Below, in pieces: positions 1 through 9,623 of a stretch of DNA of 64,000 bases; positions within the stretch are counted from its first letter, which is position 1, and each line of letters begins with the position of its first letter. The position numbers and the translations under genes were made by a program. The stretch covers positions 29,393-93,392 of the forward strand of contig DATFYA010000205.1 in assembly GCA_035315345.1 (NCBI GenBank). Direction: 5' to 3'. Under the pieces are notes generated by a model, which was not told the origin of the DNA, did not search any database, and saw only the letters and a program-made list of their open reading frames with translations. The stretch is from Candidatus Methylomirabilota bacterium. GTDB taxonomy: Bacteria > Methylomirabilota > Methylomirabilia > Rokubacteriales > CSP1-6.

Positions 1-1682
<1,682 letters not shown>

Positions 1683-1706
1683 GAGTGCGCAGCCCTCCCG
1701 CGCGCG

Positions 1707-1712
1707 ATCATA
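1707..1712 (-). promoter_or_regulatory. Possible -10 element of the molybdenum hydroxylase gene
   Basis: Read on the minus strand this is TATGAT, five of six matches to the bacterial -10 consensus, 24 bases before the GTG start and upstream of its ribosome site. I see no good -35 at 17-18 bases, so support rests on the hexamer alone. Confidence 0.3.
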
Positions 1713-1723
1713 CCGCGCCCCGC

Positions 1724-1753
1724 TTGCGCCTCGCCGCGGCGGTGTGCGAGAGT
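1724..1753 (+). promoter_or_regulatory. Candidate promoter of the HpaB-type hydroxylase gene
   Basis: TTGCGC (1724-1729), an 18-base spacer and GAGAGT (1748-1753). The -10 ends only 6 bases before the ATG at 1760, so transcription would begin at or next to the start codon (leaderless). The -10 lacks the usual first T, so the call is tentative. Confidence 0.35.
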
Positions 1754-1759
1754 CCGGCC

Positions 1760-3196
1760 ATGCGGCGCGGCGCCGACTATCTGGCGAGCCTCCGCGACGG
1801 GCGCGTCGTGGTCCTGGACGGCCAGCGCGTCGGCGACGTGACCCGTCATCCCGCCTTCGCCGAATCGACCCGGCGCATCGCGGAGCGCTACGACGCGGCG
1901 GCCGAGGCGCCCGACGTCACCACCTGCGTGGATCCGGCCAGCGGCCGGCGCATCGGCGCGATGTGGCTGATCCCGCGGTCCGCGGAGGACCTCGGGCGCC
2001 GGCGCGCCGTCCACCGCTTCTGGGCCGAGGGCTCGTACGGGCTCATGGGGCGCACCCCCGACCACGTGGCCTCGGTGCTCACCGGCTTCGCGGGCTGGCG
2101 GCAACTGTTCGATCGCGGGGGGCGGCAGTTCGGCGACCACGTCGTCCGCTTCTACGAGCGGGCGCGCGACGAGGACCTCTACCTGGCCTACGCCATCGTG
2201 CCGCCCCAGATCGACCGCGTCACGCCCGCCCATCAGCATCCCGAGCCCTTCCTGCACCCGGGCGTGGTGAAGGAGACCGACGCGGGCATCGTCATTCGCG
2301 GCGCGCACTCGATCGCCACGTCGGTGACGATGGCCGACTGGCTGTTCGTGAGCTACATCACGCCGCTCACCGCGGGCGACGTCGACTACGCGATCTCGGT
2401 GGTGGTGCCGGTGAACGCGGAGGGCCTGCGCCTGCTGCCCCGCCGGCCCTACGCCACTCTGGCGACCAGCGTGTACGACTACCCGCTCTCTTCGCGCTTC
2501 GACGAGGTCGACACCACCGTGGTGTTCGACGACGTGGCGGTGCCGTGGGAGCACGTGTTCGTGTACAAGAGCGTCGAGCGGGTGACCGCCCAGTTCCACG
2601 AATCGCCCGCCCACGTGACCGCGAACTTCCAGTCGCTGGTGCGCTTCGGGGTGAAGCTCGAATTCCTGGCCGGGCTCGCCATGAAGCTGGTCGAGGTCGG
2701 GCGCGGGGAGGGGGACGCGGGCACGCAGGCCGTCCTGGGCGGCGACATCGCCACCTTCTGCGCCGCGTTCGACGCGCTGGTGCAGGCGGCCGAGCGCCGT
2801 CCGCTCGTCAGCGAGGGCTACGCGCGCCCGCATCCGCAGTACATCTACGCGGGCATGAGCCTGCAGCGACGGCTCATCGTGGACATGTACCGGACGATGC
2901 GCGAGCTGGCCGGGGGCGCCTTCCAGAACCTGCCGTCGTCGGAGGCCGCGTTCCGGTCGCCGGAGAGCCGCGAGCCCACCGAGCGGTACTACAAGTCCAC
3001 CGCGGCCGACGCGCGCGAGAGGGTGAAGCTGCTGAAGCTGATCTGGGACTTTGTCGGCACCGAGTACGGAGGTCGCCAGCTGCAGTACGAGATGTTCTAC
3101 TCGGCCGCGCAGCCGGTGGTGAACCGCCGCATGTTCCGCTCCTACGACTGGAGCTCGGCCAAGGCCATGGTGGACCGCCTGCTCTCGGAGTACTGA
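1760..3196 (+). CDS. 4-hydroxyphenylacetate 3-hydroxylase (HpaB) family FADH2-dependent monooxygenase
   Basis: The 478-residue protein matches the HpaB family in length and sequence; it would ortho-hydroxylate a phenolic substrate using FADH2 from a separate reductase and O2. Seen in sequence: the N-terminal MRRGADYLASLRDGR opening, the middle-domain stretch around residues 155-200 (PPQIDR...HPGVVKETDAGIVIRGA) and a helical C-terminal domain with FQNLPSS and KLIWDFVG. An in-frame extension to 1685 exists, but its first 25 residues are low-complexity and the 1760 ATG gives the family N-terminus. No reductase partner (HpaC) is encoded nearby. The next gene is a Baeyer-Villiger-type monooxygenase 26 bases downstream, suggesting a shared oxidative pathway. 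HpaB relatives also include 4-hydroxybutyryl-CoA dehydratases; the hydroxylase reading is preferred from context, and substrate is unknown. Confidence 0.82.
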   Translation: MRRGADYLASLRDGRVVVLDGQRVGDVTRHPAFAESTRRIAERYDAAAEAPDVTTCVDPASGRRIGAMWLIPRSAEDLGRRRAVHRFWAEGSYGLMGRTPDHVASVLTGFAGWRQLFDRGGRQFGDHVVRFYERARDEDLYLAYAIVPPQIDRVTPAHQHPEPFLHPGVVKETDAGIVIRGAHSIATSVTMADWLFVSYITPLTAGDVDYAISVVVPVNAEGLRLLPRRPYATLATSVYDYPLSSRFDEVDTTVVFDDVAVPWEHVFVYKSVERVTAQFHESPAHVTANFQSLVRFGVKLEFLAGLAMKLVEVGRGEGDAGTQAVLGGDIATFCAAFDALVQAAERRPLVSEGYARPHPQYIYAGMSLQRRLIVDMYRTMRELAGGAFQNLPSSEAAFRSPESREPTERYYKSTAADARERVKLLKLIWDFVGTEYGGRQLQYEMFYSAAQPVVNRRMFRSYDWSSAKAMVDRLLSEY

Positions 3197-3222
3197 CCGC
3201 CGCGTCTGCTATGCTCTCGGCG

Positions 3223-4821
3223 ATGACCGACGACGTCCTCGTGATCGGCGCCGGGATCTCCGGCATGTACCAGCTGCACCGGCTGCGCGGGCTCGGCCTG
3301 CGGGCGCGGGTGTTCGAGGCCGGCTCGGGCGTGGGCGGCACGTGGTACTGGAACCGCTACCCCGGCGCCCGCTTCGACTCCGAGAGCTGGACCTACGGCT
3401 ACTCCTTCTCCGAGGAGATCCTGCGCGAGTGGGAGTGGAGCGAGCACTTCGCGGCGCAGCCGGAGACGCTGCGCTACTGCAACTTCGTGGCCGACAAGCT
3501 CGACCTCCGCCGTGACATCGAGTTCAACTGCCGGGTCAAGGCCGCGACGTACGACGAGGCGGCCGGGCAGTGGGAGATCGAGAGCGAGGACGGCCGCCGG
3601 GCGCGGGCACGCTTCCTGATCACCGCGATCGGGCCCCTGTCCGCGCCGACCATGCCCACCATCCCCGGACTGGAGAGCTTCGGCGGCGAGGCCTATCACA
3701 CCGGCCGCTGGCCCCACGAGCCGGTGAGCTTCGCGAACAAGCGCGTGGCGGTGATCGGTACCGGGGCCACCGCGGTGCAGGCCATCACCGAGATCGCCAA
3801 GACGGTCGGCCATCTCACCGTGTTCCAGCGCACGCCGAACTGGTGCGCCCCCCTGCACAACAGCCGGATCGACGCGGCGACCCAGGCGCGCATCAAGGCG
3901 ACCTATCCCGAGATCTTCGCGCGGTGCCGCGACTCGTTCGGCTGCTTCATCCACCAGGCCGACCCGCGCAACGCGCTCGAGGTGAGCGCCGAGGAGCGCG
4001 AGGCCTTCTTCGAGAAGCTCTACCGCGCGCCGGGCTTCGGCATCTGGATGGGCAACTTCCGCGACGTGCTGATCAACCAGGAGGCCAACGCCACCATCAC
4101 CGAGTTCATGCGGCGGAAGATCCGCTCGCGAGTGCGCGACCCCGAGGTGGCCGAGAAGCTGATCCCGACCAACCACGGCTTCGGCACCCGCCGCGTGCCG
4201 CTGGAGAGCGGCTACTACGAGGTCTACAACCAGCCGAACGTGCGGCTGGTGGACATTCGGGAGACGCCGATCCGGCGCATCACCCCCGCCGGTATCGAGA
4301 CCGGCGACGGCGAGCGCGAGTTCGACATGATCATCTACGCCACCGGGTTCGACGCCGTCACCGGGTCGTTCGATCGCATCGACATCCGCGGCGTGGGCGG
4401 GCAGCGGCTCCGCGAGAAGTGGGCCGCGGGCCCGCGCACCTATCTGGGCCTGCAGATCGTGGGCTTCCCCAACCTGTTCACCCTGGTCGGCCCGCACAAC
4501 GCGGCGACCTTCTGCAACATCCCGCGCTGCATCGAGCAGAACGTGGACTGGGTGACCGCCCTCATCGCCCACATGCGCGAGCGGGGCTACGCCCGCGTCG
4601 AGTCCACCCCCGAGGCCGAGCGCGAGTGGACCCAGCACGTGCACGACACCGGGCGCCGCATGCTCTTCACCCAGGTCGACTCGTGGATGATGGGCATCAA
4701 CTCCAACGTGGCCGGCAAGGACAAGCGCACGTTCATCGTCTACGCGGGCGGGGCGCCGAAGTACCGCGAGCGGTGCGACGAGGTGGCGGCGCGGGGATAC
4801 CCGGGGTTCGTGTTCGCGTAG
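3223..4821 (+). CDS. Flavin-containing Baeyer-Villiger-type monooxygenase
   Basis: A 532-residue class B flavoprotein monooxygenase that would convert ketones to esters or lactones with NADPH and O2. The FAD-binding GAGISG motif is at residues 9-14, and the Baeyer-Villiger fingerprint F-x-G-x3-H-x3-W-P is intact at residues 153-164 (FGGEAYHTGRWP). The NADP Rossmann motif GTGATAVQ follows, and ATGFD is near residue 380. The overall architecture matches cyclohexanone/phenylacetone monooxygenases. I chose the ATG at 3223 (MTDDVLVIGAG); an ATG four codons earlier at 3211 is also in frame. A TATGCT -10-like hexamer at 3210-3215 could give a leaderless message, but co-transcription with the preceding hydroxylase is equally likely. 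Confidence 0.88.
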   Translation: MTDDVLVIGAGISGMYQLHRLRGLGLRARVFEAGSGVGGTWYWNRYPGARFDSESWTYGYSFSEEILREWEWSEHFAAQPETLRYCNFVADKLDLRRDIEFNCRVKAATYDEAAGQWEIESEDGRRARARFLITAIGPLSAPTMPTIPGLESFGGEAYHTGRWPHEPVSFANKRVAVIGTGATAVQAITEIAKTVGHLTVFQRTPNWCAPLHNSRIDAATQARIKATYPEIFARCRDSFGCFIHQADPRNALEVSAEEREAFFEKLYRAPGFGIWMGNFRDVLINQEANATITEFMRRKIRSRVRDPEVAEKLIPTNHGFGTRRVPLESGYYEVYNQPNVRLVDIRETPIRRITPAGIETGDGEREFDMIIYATGFDAVTGSFDRIDIRGVGGQRLREKWAAGPRTYLGLQIVGFPNLFTLVGPHNAATFCNIPRCIEQNVDWVTALIAHMRERGYARVESTPEAEREWTQHVHDTGRRMLFTQVDSWMMGINSNVAGKDKRTFIVYAGGAPKYRERCDEVAARGYPGFVFA

Positions 4822-4835
4822 GCCCCGCGCCCCTG

Positions 4836-4877
4836 CCCTTCACCCTGGCCTTTCCCCGGAGGGGAGAGGGTTCACGT
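4836..4877. repeat. Copy of a GC-rich palindromic intergenic repeat
   Basis: The sequence reads CCCTTCACCCTGGCC, then TTCCCC-GGA-GGGGAG, then AGGG. It is a shorter, diverged version of the element at 22767-22820. It sits between two convergent genes and supplies the last ten codons (NPLPSGERPG) and stop of the minus-strand flavoprotein gene. It may also work as a bidirectional hairpin. Confidence 0.55.
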
Positions 4878-6009
4878 CCAGGCCGAGGGCCACGCGTCCC
4901 GCGTAGGTGAGCTGGGCGCTCCCGCGTAGCGCGTGATAGCGGGCGCCCTGGACGTCGCGGAAGAGCCGCTCGAGCCCCAGGTCGCGGTAGAAGCCCGCGC
5001 CCGAGGCCAGCTCCATCGCGGCCTCGACGGTCCCGATCGCGGCGCGGCCCGCCACCGCCCGTCCGATCATCACCTCGTTGGTGGTCTCGGTGCCCGGGCG
5101 GTCGCGCGCCGCCGCGTCGACCATCTGGCGCAACGCCATCCGCGCGACGGCCAGCTCGTTCTCCATGCGGCCGGCCAGCTCCTGCACGGCGGCGTCGTGG
5201 CGTCGGGGCGCCGCGGCGCGCAGGGCGAGGGGGTGGGCGGCCTCGGCCACGCCGACGTAGACCGCGTAGATCAGCGGCAGCGCATGCATGGCGACCACGT
5301 GCCACGCGGGGGTCCACCGTCCGGGCGGCCGCCGGAGGCCGACCGCGCTCTCGGGGACGAAGACGCCGTCCAGCACGATATCGTGGGAGCCGGTGCCACG
5401 CATGCCGAGCGTCCGCCACGTCTCCTGGATGGCGAGGCCCGGCGCGTCGAAGGGAATCGCGACGTGCAGCACCGTCGGACCGCGCTCCGGGTCGTCGTGG
5501 ATCGCCATCGTCATGAAGAGGTCTCCCGCCGGGGCTCCGCTCGAGAAGACCTTGCGGCCGCTGATGCGGTAGCCACCGTCCACCGGCTCCGCGCGTCCGG
5601 AGCCGGCGATCCAGTCGGAGCCGCCGCTGGTCACCAGGATCGTCTGCTGCGCGGCGATCCGTCGGAGCAGCGGCTCCATGACGCCGCCCTCGTGGCGCCA
5701 GCGCCAGGCCGCGATCGCGACCTGGTGCGTGTGCATGGCCAGGGCGAGCGCGGTCGATCCGCAGCACTGCCCGAGCGCGCGCACCATCTCGCACAGCTCG
5801 GCGTGGGAGGCGCCGCCGCCGCCCAGCTCGGCGGGCACGCCCGCCGAGAACACCCGGCGCTCGCGGAGATCGCGGTAGTTGTCGGCGACGAAGCCATCCG
5901 TGGCATCGTGGGCGGCGGCGCGGGCGGCGAAGCGCGGTCCCAGATCGCGCGCGATCGCGCCCTGATCGAACCGCGCCCGGTCAGCGTTGGGTAGGGCCTG
6001 CGTGCTCAT
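4840..6009 (-). CDS. Acyl-CoA dehydrogenase-fold flavoprotein, possibly a DszC/HsaA-like monooxygenase
   Basis: The 389-residue protein has the acyl-CoA dehydrogenase fold: helical N-terminal domain with LGGGGASHAELCEMVRALG, central beta domain with SGRKVFSSGA (about 180-190) and GMRGTGSHD (about 215-225), and a C-terminal helical bundle. It lacks the YEG(T) motif holding the usual catalytic Glu. Instead it ends LFRDVQGARYHALRG, resembling the flavin-dependent monooxygenase branch (DszC, HsaA-type). Reduced flavin and O2 may therefore be its substrates rather than an acyl-CoA. The start has a good GGAGGTGAAC ribosome site. It is divergent from the HxlR regulator, which may control it. The last ten residues come from a dispersed palindromic repeat, so the native C-terminus may have been altered. 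A true dehydrogenase of an unusual subgroup remains possible. Confidence 0.8.
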   Translation of the reverse strand: MSTQALPNADRARFDQGAIARDLGPRFAARAAAHDATDGFVADNYRDLRERRVFSAGVPAELGGGGASHAELCEMVRALGQCCGSTALALAMHTHQVAIAAWRWRHEGGVMEPLLRRIAAQQTILVTSGGSDWIAGSGRAEPVDGGYRISGRKVFSSGAPAGDLFMTMAIHDDPERGPTVLHVAIPFDAPGLAIQETWRTLGMRGTGSHDIVLDGVFVPESAVGLRRPPGRWTPAWHVVAMHALPLIYAVYVGVAEAAHPLALRAAAPRRHDAAVQELAGRMENELAVARMALRQMVDAAARDRPGTETTNEVMIGRAVAGRAAIGTVEAAMELASGAGFYRDLGLERLFRDVQGARYHALRGSAQLTYAGRVALGLDVNPLPSGERPG

Positions 6010-6077
6010 CGTTCACCTCCGTCGGTCCGAGGATCCGGGCCCCCGACGTGCTCAGGATGGCAGGGGAGCGGGGGGCC

Positions 6078-6098
6078 GTCCAAGACCAAAAAATGGAC
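6078..6098. promoter_or_regulatory. Inverted repeat, candidate HxlR-family operator
   Basis: GTCCA (6078-6082), 11 bases including an A6 tract, and TGGAC (6094-6098) form a perfect dyad in the 128-base gap between the divergent flavoprotein and HxlR genes. It ends one base before the -35 of the regulator. Position and symmetry suit autoregulation plus control of the divergent gene. No binding data are available. Confidence 0.45.
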
Positions 6099-6128
6099 TT
6101 GCCGGCGCCCCGGCCGCGCGCCTAGAGT
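6099..6128 (+). promoter_or_regulatory. Candidate promoter of the HxlR regulator gene
   Basis: TTGCCG (6099-6104), 18-base spacer, TAGAGT (6123-6128). The same -10 recurs before nuoL and the tRNA cluster. The -10 ends 9 bases before the ATG, so the message may be leaderless, although a GGAG lies at 6130-6133. Confidence 0.55.
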
Positions 6129-6137
6129 CGGAGCAGC

Positions 6138-6860
6138 ATGAAGGGTTACGGCCAGTTCTGCCCGATCGCCATGGCGTGCGAGACCTTCGCCGAGCGCTGG
6201 ACGCCGCTGATCCTCCGGGAGCTGCTGGCCGGCGGCCGGCGGTTCAACGAGATCCGGCAAGGCATGCCGCTGATCTCGCGCACCTTGCTCGGCCAGCGCC
6301 TGCGCGAGCTGGAGGACGCCGGCGTCATCACCAGCCGGCCGCTGGCCCGCGGGCGCGGACGCGAGTACCTCCCGACTCCCGCGGCCGAGGAATTGCGCGG
6401 GGTCCTGGAGCGGCTCGGCGAATGGGGCCAGCGGTGGGCCACGACGCAGTTCGATCCCGAGAACCTGGATCTCATGCTGCTCATGTGGAACGTGCGGCGG
6501 CGGATCGACTTTCCGCGTCTGCCTCGGCATCGGGTCGTCGTGCGGTTCGACTTCCGCGCGTTCCCGTCGCGGTGCCGGTCCTTCCGGACCTCCTGGCTGA
6601 TCCTCCAGCGCGGCGGGTCGGACGTGTGCCTGAAGGATCCCGGCTACGACGTGGATCTGGTGGTCTCCGCGGACGCGGGCGCGATGGCCCGGGTCTGGAC
6701 CGGCGCGCTCCCGTTCGCCCAGGCGGTGCGGGAGGGCGGTCTCCGGATGGAGGGGCCCCGCGAGCTCGTCCGCGCGTTTCCGACGTGGCTGCTCCTGAGC
6801 CACTTCGCCCACGTCGAGCGTCCTCCGCGGGCAACTCTGACGGCCTCTCGCGTCAGCTGA
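6138..6860 (+). CDS. HxlR-family winged-helix transcriptional regulator
   Basis: The 240-residue protein has the HxlR winged helix in its first about 105 residues: CPIAMACETFAERWTPLILREL, a recognition segment MPLISRTLLGQRLRELE and a wing leading to TPAAEEL. The Cys near residue 8 is in the place used by redox- or electrophile-sensing relatives. The remaining about 130 residues form an extra C-terminal domain beyond the usual 110-130 residue family length; it may bind an effector (it resembles SCP2-like tails seen in some HxlR proteins, which I cannot verify). It is divergent from the flavoprotein gene, with a dyad between them. Its last 8 bases overlap the end of the convergent amidohydrolase gene. 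Confidence 0.85.
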   Translation: MKGYGQFCPIAMACETFAERWTPLILRELLAGGRRFNEIRQGMPLISRTLLGQRLRELEDAGVITSRPLARGRGREYLPTPAAEELRGVLERLGEWGQRWATTQFDPENLDLMLLMWNVRRRIDFPRLPRHRVVVRFDFRAFPSRCRSFRTSWLILQRGGSDVCLKDPGYDVDLVVSADAGAMARVWTGALPFAQAVREGGLRMEGPRELVRAFPTWLLLSHFAHVERPPRATLTASRVS

Positions 6861-8454
6861 TTCCCGCTGGCCCGCGCCGGAGCACGCGTCCCGGCAGGGC
6901 GCCGGTGTGCTCACCCGAATCGACGACGACGATTCCGTTCACCACGACGCTCCCGATCCCGTCCGGGTAGCGATGCGGGTCCTCGTAGGTGGCGCGATCG
7001 GTGATCGCGGCCGGGTCGAACGTCGTGATGTCAGCTCGGTAACCCTCACGCAGGAGCCCACGATCCACGAGCCCCAGCACGCGAGCCGATGCCCCGGTCA
7101 TCTTGTGCACGGCCTCGGGGAGCGAGAGCAGGCCGAGATCCCGCGCGTAGTGGCCAAGAACTCGCGGGAACGTCCCGTAGAAGCGCGGATGGGGCCGTCC
7201 CTGTCCGGCCACGCTCTGCGGCGCGACCGCGCGGCCGTCCGAGCCGACCAGCACCGCCGGCGAGCGAAGAAGAGACTGCACGTCGGCCTCGTCGATGGAG
7301 CAGACGACCACGAAGGTTGCGCCCGCGTCCGCCTCGAGGAGATTGCACACCAGATCGATCGGCTCCATCCCGGCGTCACGTGCGAGTGCGGCGATGCTGC
7401 GGCCGGCGTCTCCGGAGCGCGTCCGCGACGTGCTGACGCTCACCGCGTCCCACGAGGCGATCCGCCCGAAGCTCGTGAGCCCGCGCTGGTCGATCTCGCG
7501 GGCGAGACGCCGACGCACGGCCGGATCACGAAGCCGGCCGAGCATCGCCGGAAGGCCGCCCGCCTGAACCCAGAGCGGCAGGAGGTTCCGCAGCGGATTC
7601 GCGGCGCACGTGTACGGGTAGGCGTCGCAGACGACGCGGACCCCGCGACGGCGCGCGGCGTCGATCTCGGCGAGCAGCCGCGGGGCCCGACCGCGATTGT
7701 CGAGTCCGGACAGCTTCAGATGGGCGATTTGGACGTCTACTCCTGAGGTCTCCGACGCGTCGATCGCCTCCCGGACCGCCTCGAAGATCCCGTCCGACTC
7801 GCTGCGCAGGTGGGTGGCGTAGGCTCCGCGATGTTGCTTGACCACGCCGAGCAGGCGGAGCACTTCGTCCGGCTTGGCGAAAGAGCCGGGCGCGGTGAAG
7901 AGGCCGGAGGAGAGCCCCCGCGCGCCCGCGGCCAGGCCCTCGGCCAGGAGCCGCTGCATGAGGGCCATCTCGCCGTCGGTGGGCGCGCGATCGTCCATGC
8001 CCACCGTCATCAGCCGGAGCGTGTTGTGACCGACCTGCATGATCGTGTTGATCGCGGTCGGCGGGAAGGTGTCCATGTACTCGGCGAAGGTGGTCTCCCG
8101 CGTCTCGATCCACGGGGCGAACCCGGCGAGGTATTCCTGGAGCAGACCGGCTCGGCCCGGGGTGACCGGCGCCAGCGAGAACCCGCAGTGGCCGACCACG
8201 TCGGTGGTTACGCCCTGCAGGATCTTGCTCTCCGCTCGCGGGGCGTAAGGCAGCGTGAAGTCGGAATGCGTCTTGATGTCGATGAACCCGGGCGCGACCA
8301 CTTGCGCCGTCGCGTCGATCACGCGGCGGGCCGGTCCCGAGTGTCGCGTCGTGATCGACGCGATCCGGCCGTCGCGCACCGCGAGATCGCCCGGGACCGG
8401 CGCCACCCCGGTGCCGTCCAGGATCATGCCGCCGCGGATGACGAGATCGTCCAC
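6853..8454 (-). CDS. N-acyl-D-amino-acid deacylase-like amidohydrolase
   Basis: The 533-residue protein belongs to the D-aminoacylase/dihydroorotase-type amidohydrolases, metal-dependent TIM barrels that cleave C-N bonds. Visible features: the N-terminal small beta domain (VDDLVIRGGMILDGTG), GVTTDVVGHCGFS with the bridging Cys, ATHLRSE and QIAHLK His ligands, and GSDG with the catalytic Asp. The usual first HxH is K-T-H here (Lys61, His63), so one outer-site ligand is missing while the tighter-site ligands remain. The GTG at 8454 gives the family N-terminus and lies 14 bases after the preceding stop; I see no clear ribosome site. It follows the LLM and FAD monooxygenase genes in one operon. 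Substrate is unknown; D-aminoacylase activity is not assured. Confidence 0.82.
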   Translation of the reverse strand: MDDLVIRGGMILDGTGVAPVPGDLAVRDGRIASITTRHSGPARRVIDATAQVVAPGFIDIKTHSDFTLPYAPRAESKILQGVTTDVVGHCGFSLAPVTPGRAGLLQEYLAGFAPWIETRETTFAEYMDTFPPTAINTIMQVGHNTLRLMTVGMDDRAPTDGEMALMQRLLAEGLAAGARGLSSGLFTAPGSFAKPDEVLRLLGVVKQHRGAYATHLRSESDGIFEAVREAIDASETSGVDVQIAHLKLSGLDNRGRAPRLLAEIDAARRRGVRVVCDAYPYTCAANPLRNLLPLWVQAGGLPAMLGRLRDPAVRRRLAREIDQRGLTSFGRIASWDAVSVSTSRTRSGDAGRSIAALARDAGMEPIDLVCNLLEADAGATFVVVCSIDEADVQSLLRSPAVLVGSDGRAVAPQSVAGQGRPHPRFYGTFPRVLGHYARDLGLLSLPEAVHKMTGASARVLGLVDRGLLREGYRADITTFDPAAITDRATYEDPHRYPDGIGSVVVNGIVVVDSGEHTGALPGRVLRRGPAGIS

Positions 8455-8468
8455 CGATGACTCAGCGG

Positions 8469-9623
8469 TCAGGCGCGAGGGCGGAAGGCGGGCATGACCT
8501 CGCGCGCGAAGCGGGCGAGCTGCTCGATCATGAGATCGCGCGGGGTGCCGATGGCCCAGCCGATCATGACGTGGTCGAGCCCGGGATAGCGGCGCTCGAT
8601 CTCCTTCAGGTACGCGACGATGTCGGCGGACGGCCCGCACAGCCACGAGCGGTTGCCGACCCCGTTCTCGAGGGTGGCCGAGGTCGGCGATTGGGGCCGG
8701 CGGGCCGCCACCGCGCGGACGTGCTCCTCGCTGTAGCGCAGCATGCCGAGCGGTGCCATCACCTTGGCGTGCTCCTCGAAGTAGGGGCGCGCGCGCTCGA
8801 TGGCGGCCTCCACCGTGTCGTCGATGCACATGCGGAAGCCGAGGATCAGGTCCTCGCCGAGCGCGAGGTCGCGCCCGTGGCGGCGCGCCGTCTCCTGGTA
8901 CTCGCGCGCCCAGCGCTGGACCAGCTCTTCCGCGGTGGCGGAGATGATCCCCTTGATGCGGTGGCGGGCCATGAACTCGAGGCCGCGCGCCCCGCCGCTC
9001 ACGATCGGCTGCCAGACCTCCACCGGCCGGCGGAGCGGACGCGGCACGAGGGTGATCTCCTTCAGCGCGTAGCCGCGATAGGGCACGTCGGGCGGGATCG
9101 TGTAGCGCTTCCCGCGGTGCGAGAAGGAGTCCTCGCGGAACGCCTTCAGGATGACCTCCACCTGCTCCTCGAAGAGCTCGCGGTTGGCCTCGGCGTCCAG
9201 CATCGGGTTGCCGAACGTCTCGACTTCTCGACTGTGATAGCCACGGCCGACGCCGAAGACCACGCGACCGTTGGTGAGGATGTCGGCGACCGCGTAGTCC
9301 TCGGCGAGACGGAGCGGGTGCCACGTGGGCACCACGTTGAAGGCGCAGCCGATCTTCACGCGCCGCGTGCGATGGGCCAAATCCACCGCGAGCATGGGGA
9401 TGCTCGGGATGCATTCGAAGCCCTCGTGCTGGAAATGATGCTCGGCCAGCCAGAGCGTCTCGTATCCGAGGGTGTCGGCGGCCCGGGCGAGCGCGGCGGC
9501 GGTGTCGAAGGCCTCGGCGAGGCGCTCGTTGGGATACCGGCGGTCGTCGGCGGGCGTGCCGTCGAGCCCGCACCGCTCCAGCTCGATGTGGCCGACGTAC
9601 AGGGTCGAGAAGCGGGTGATCAA
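8469..9623 (-). CDS. LLM-class (luciferase-like) flavin-dependent oxidoreductase
   Basis: A 384-residue bacterial-luciferase-fold TIM barrel that uses FMNH2 or F420 to oxidise its substrate. Typical motifs are ADTLGYETLWLAEHHF near residues 47-62, AFNVVPTWHPLRLAEDYAV near 95-115, GRVVFGVGRGYHSREVETFG near 117-135 and WQPIVSGG near 205. The WLAEHHF signature is found in alkanal monooxygenase-like members. It starts within the stop of the upstream FAD monooxygenase gene (4-base overlap) and is followed by the amidohydrolase, so the three form one operon of two flavin enzymes and a hydrolase. The cofactor and substrate cannot be read from sequence alone. Confidence 0.86.
   Translation of the reverse strand: MITRFSTLYVGHIELERCGLDGTPADDRRYPNERLAEAFDTAAALARAADTLGYETLWLAEHHFQHEGFECIPSIPMLAVDLAHRTRRVKIGCAFNVVPTWHPLRLAEDYAVADILTNGRVVFGVGRGYHSREVETFGNPMLDAEANRELFEEQVEVILKAFREDSFSHRGKRYTIPPDVPYRGYALKEITLVPRPLRRPVEVWQPIVSGGARGLEFMARHRIKGIISATAEELVQRWAREYQETARRHGRDLALGEDLILGFRMCIDDTVEAAIERARPYFEEHAKVMAPLGMLRYSEEHVRAVAARRPQSPTSATLENGVGNRSWLCGPSADIVAYLKEIERRYPGLDHVMIGWAIGTPRDLMIEQLARFAREVMPAFRPRA

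Noticed and set aside
3142..4644. 500-codon minus-strand frame opposite the Baeyer-Villiger-type gene
   Set aside because: It is antisense to a gene with complete motifs, and its composition (His, Glu, Ala, Arg) is that of an antisense shadow.
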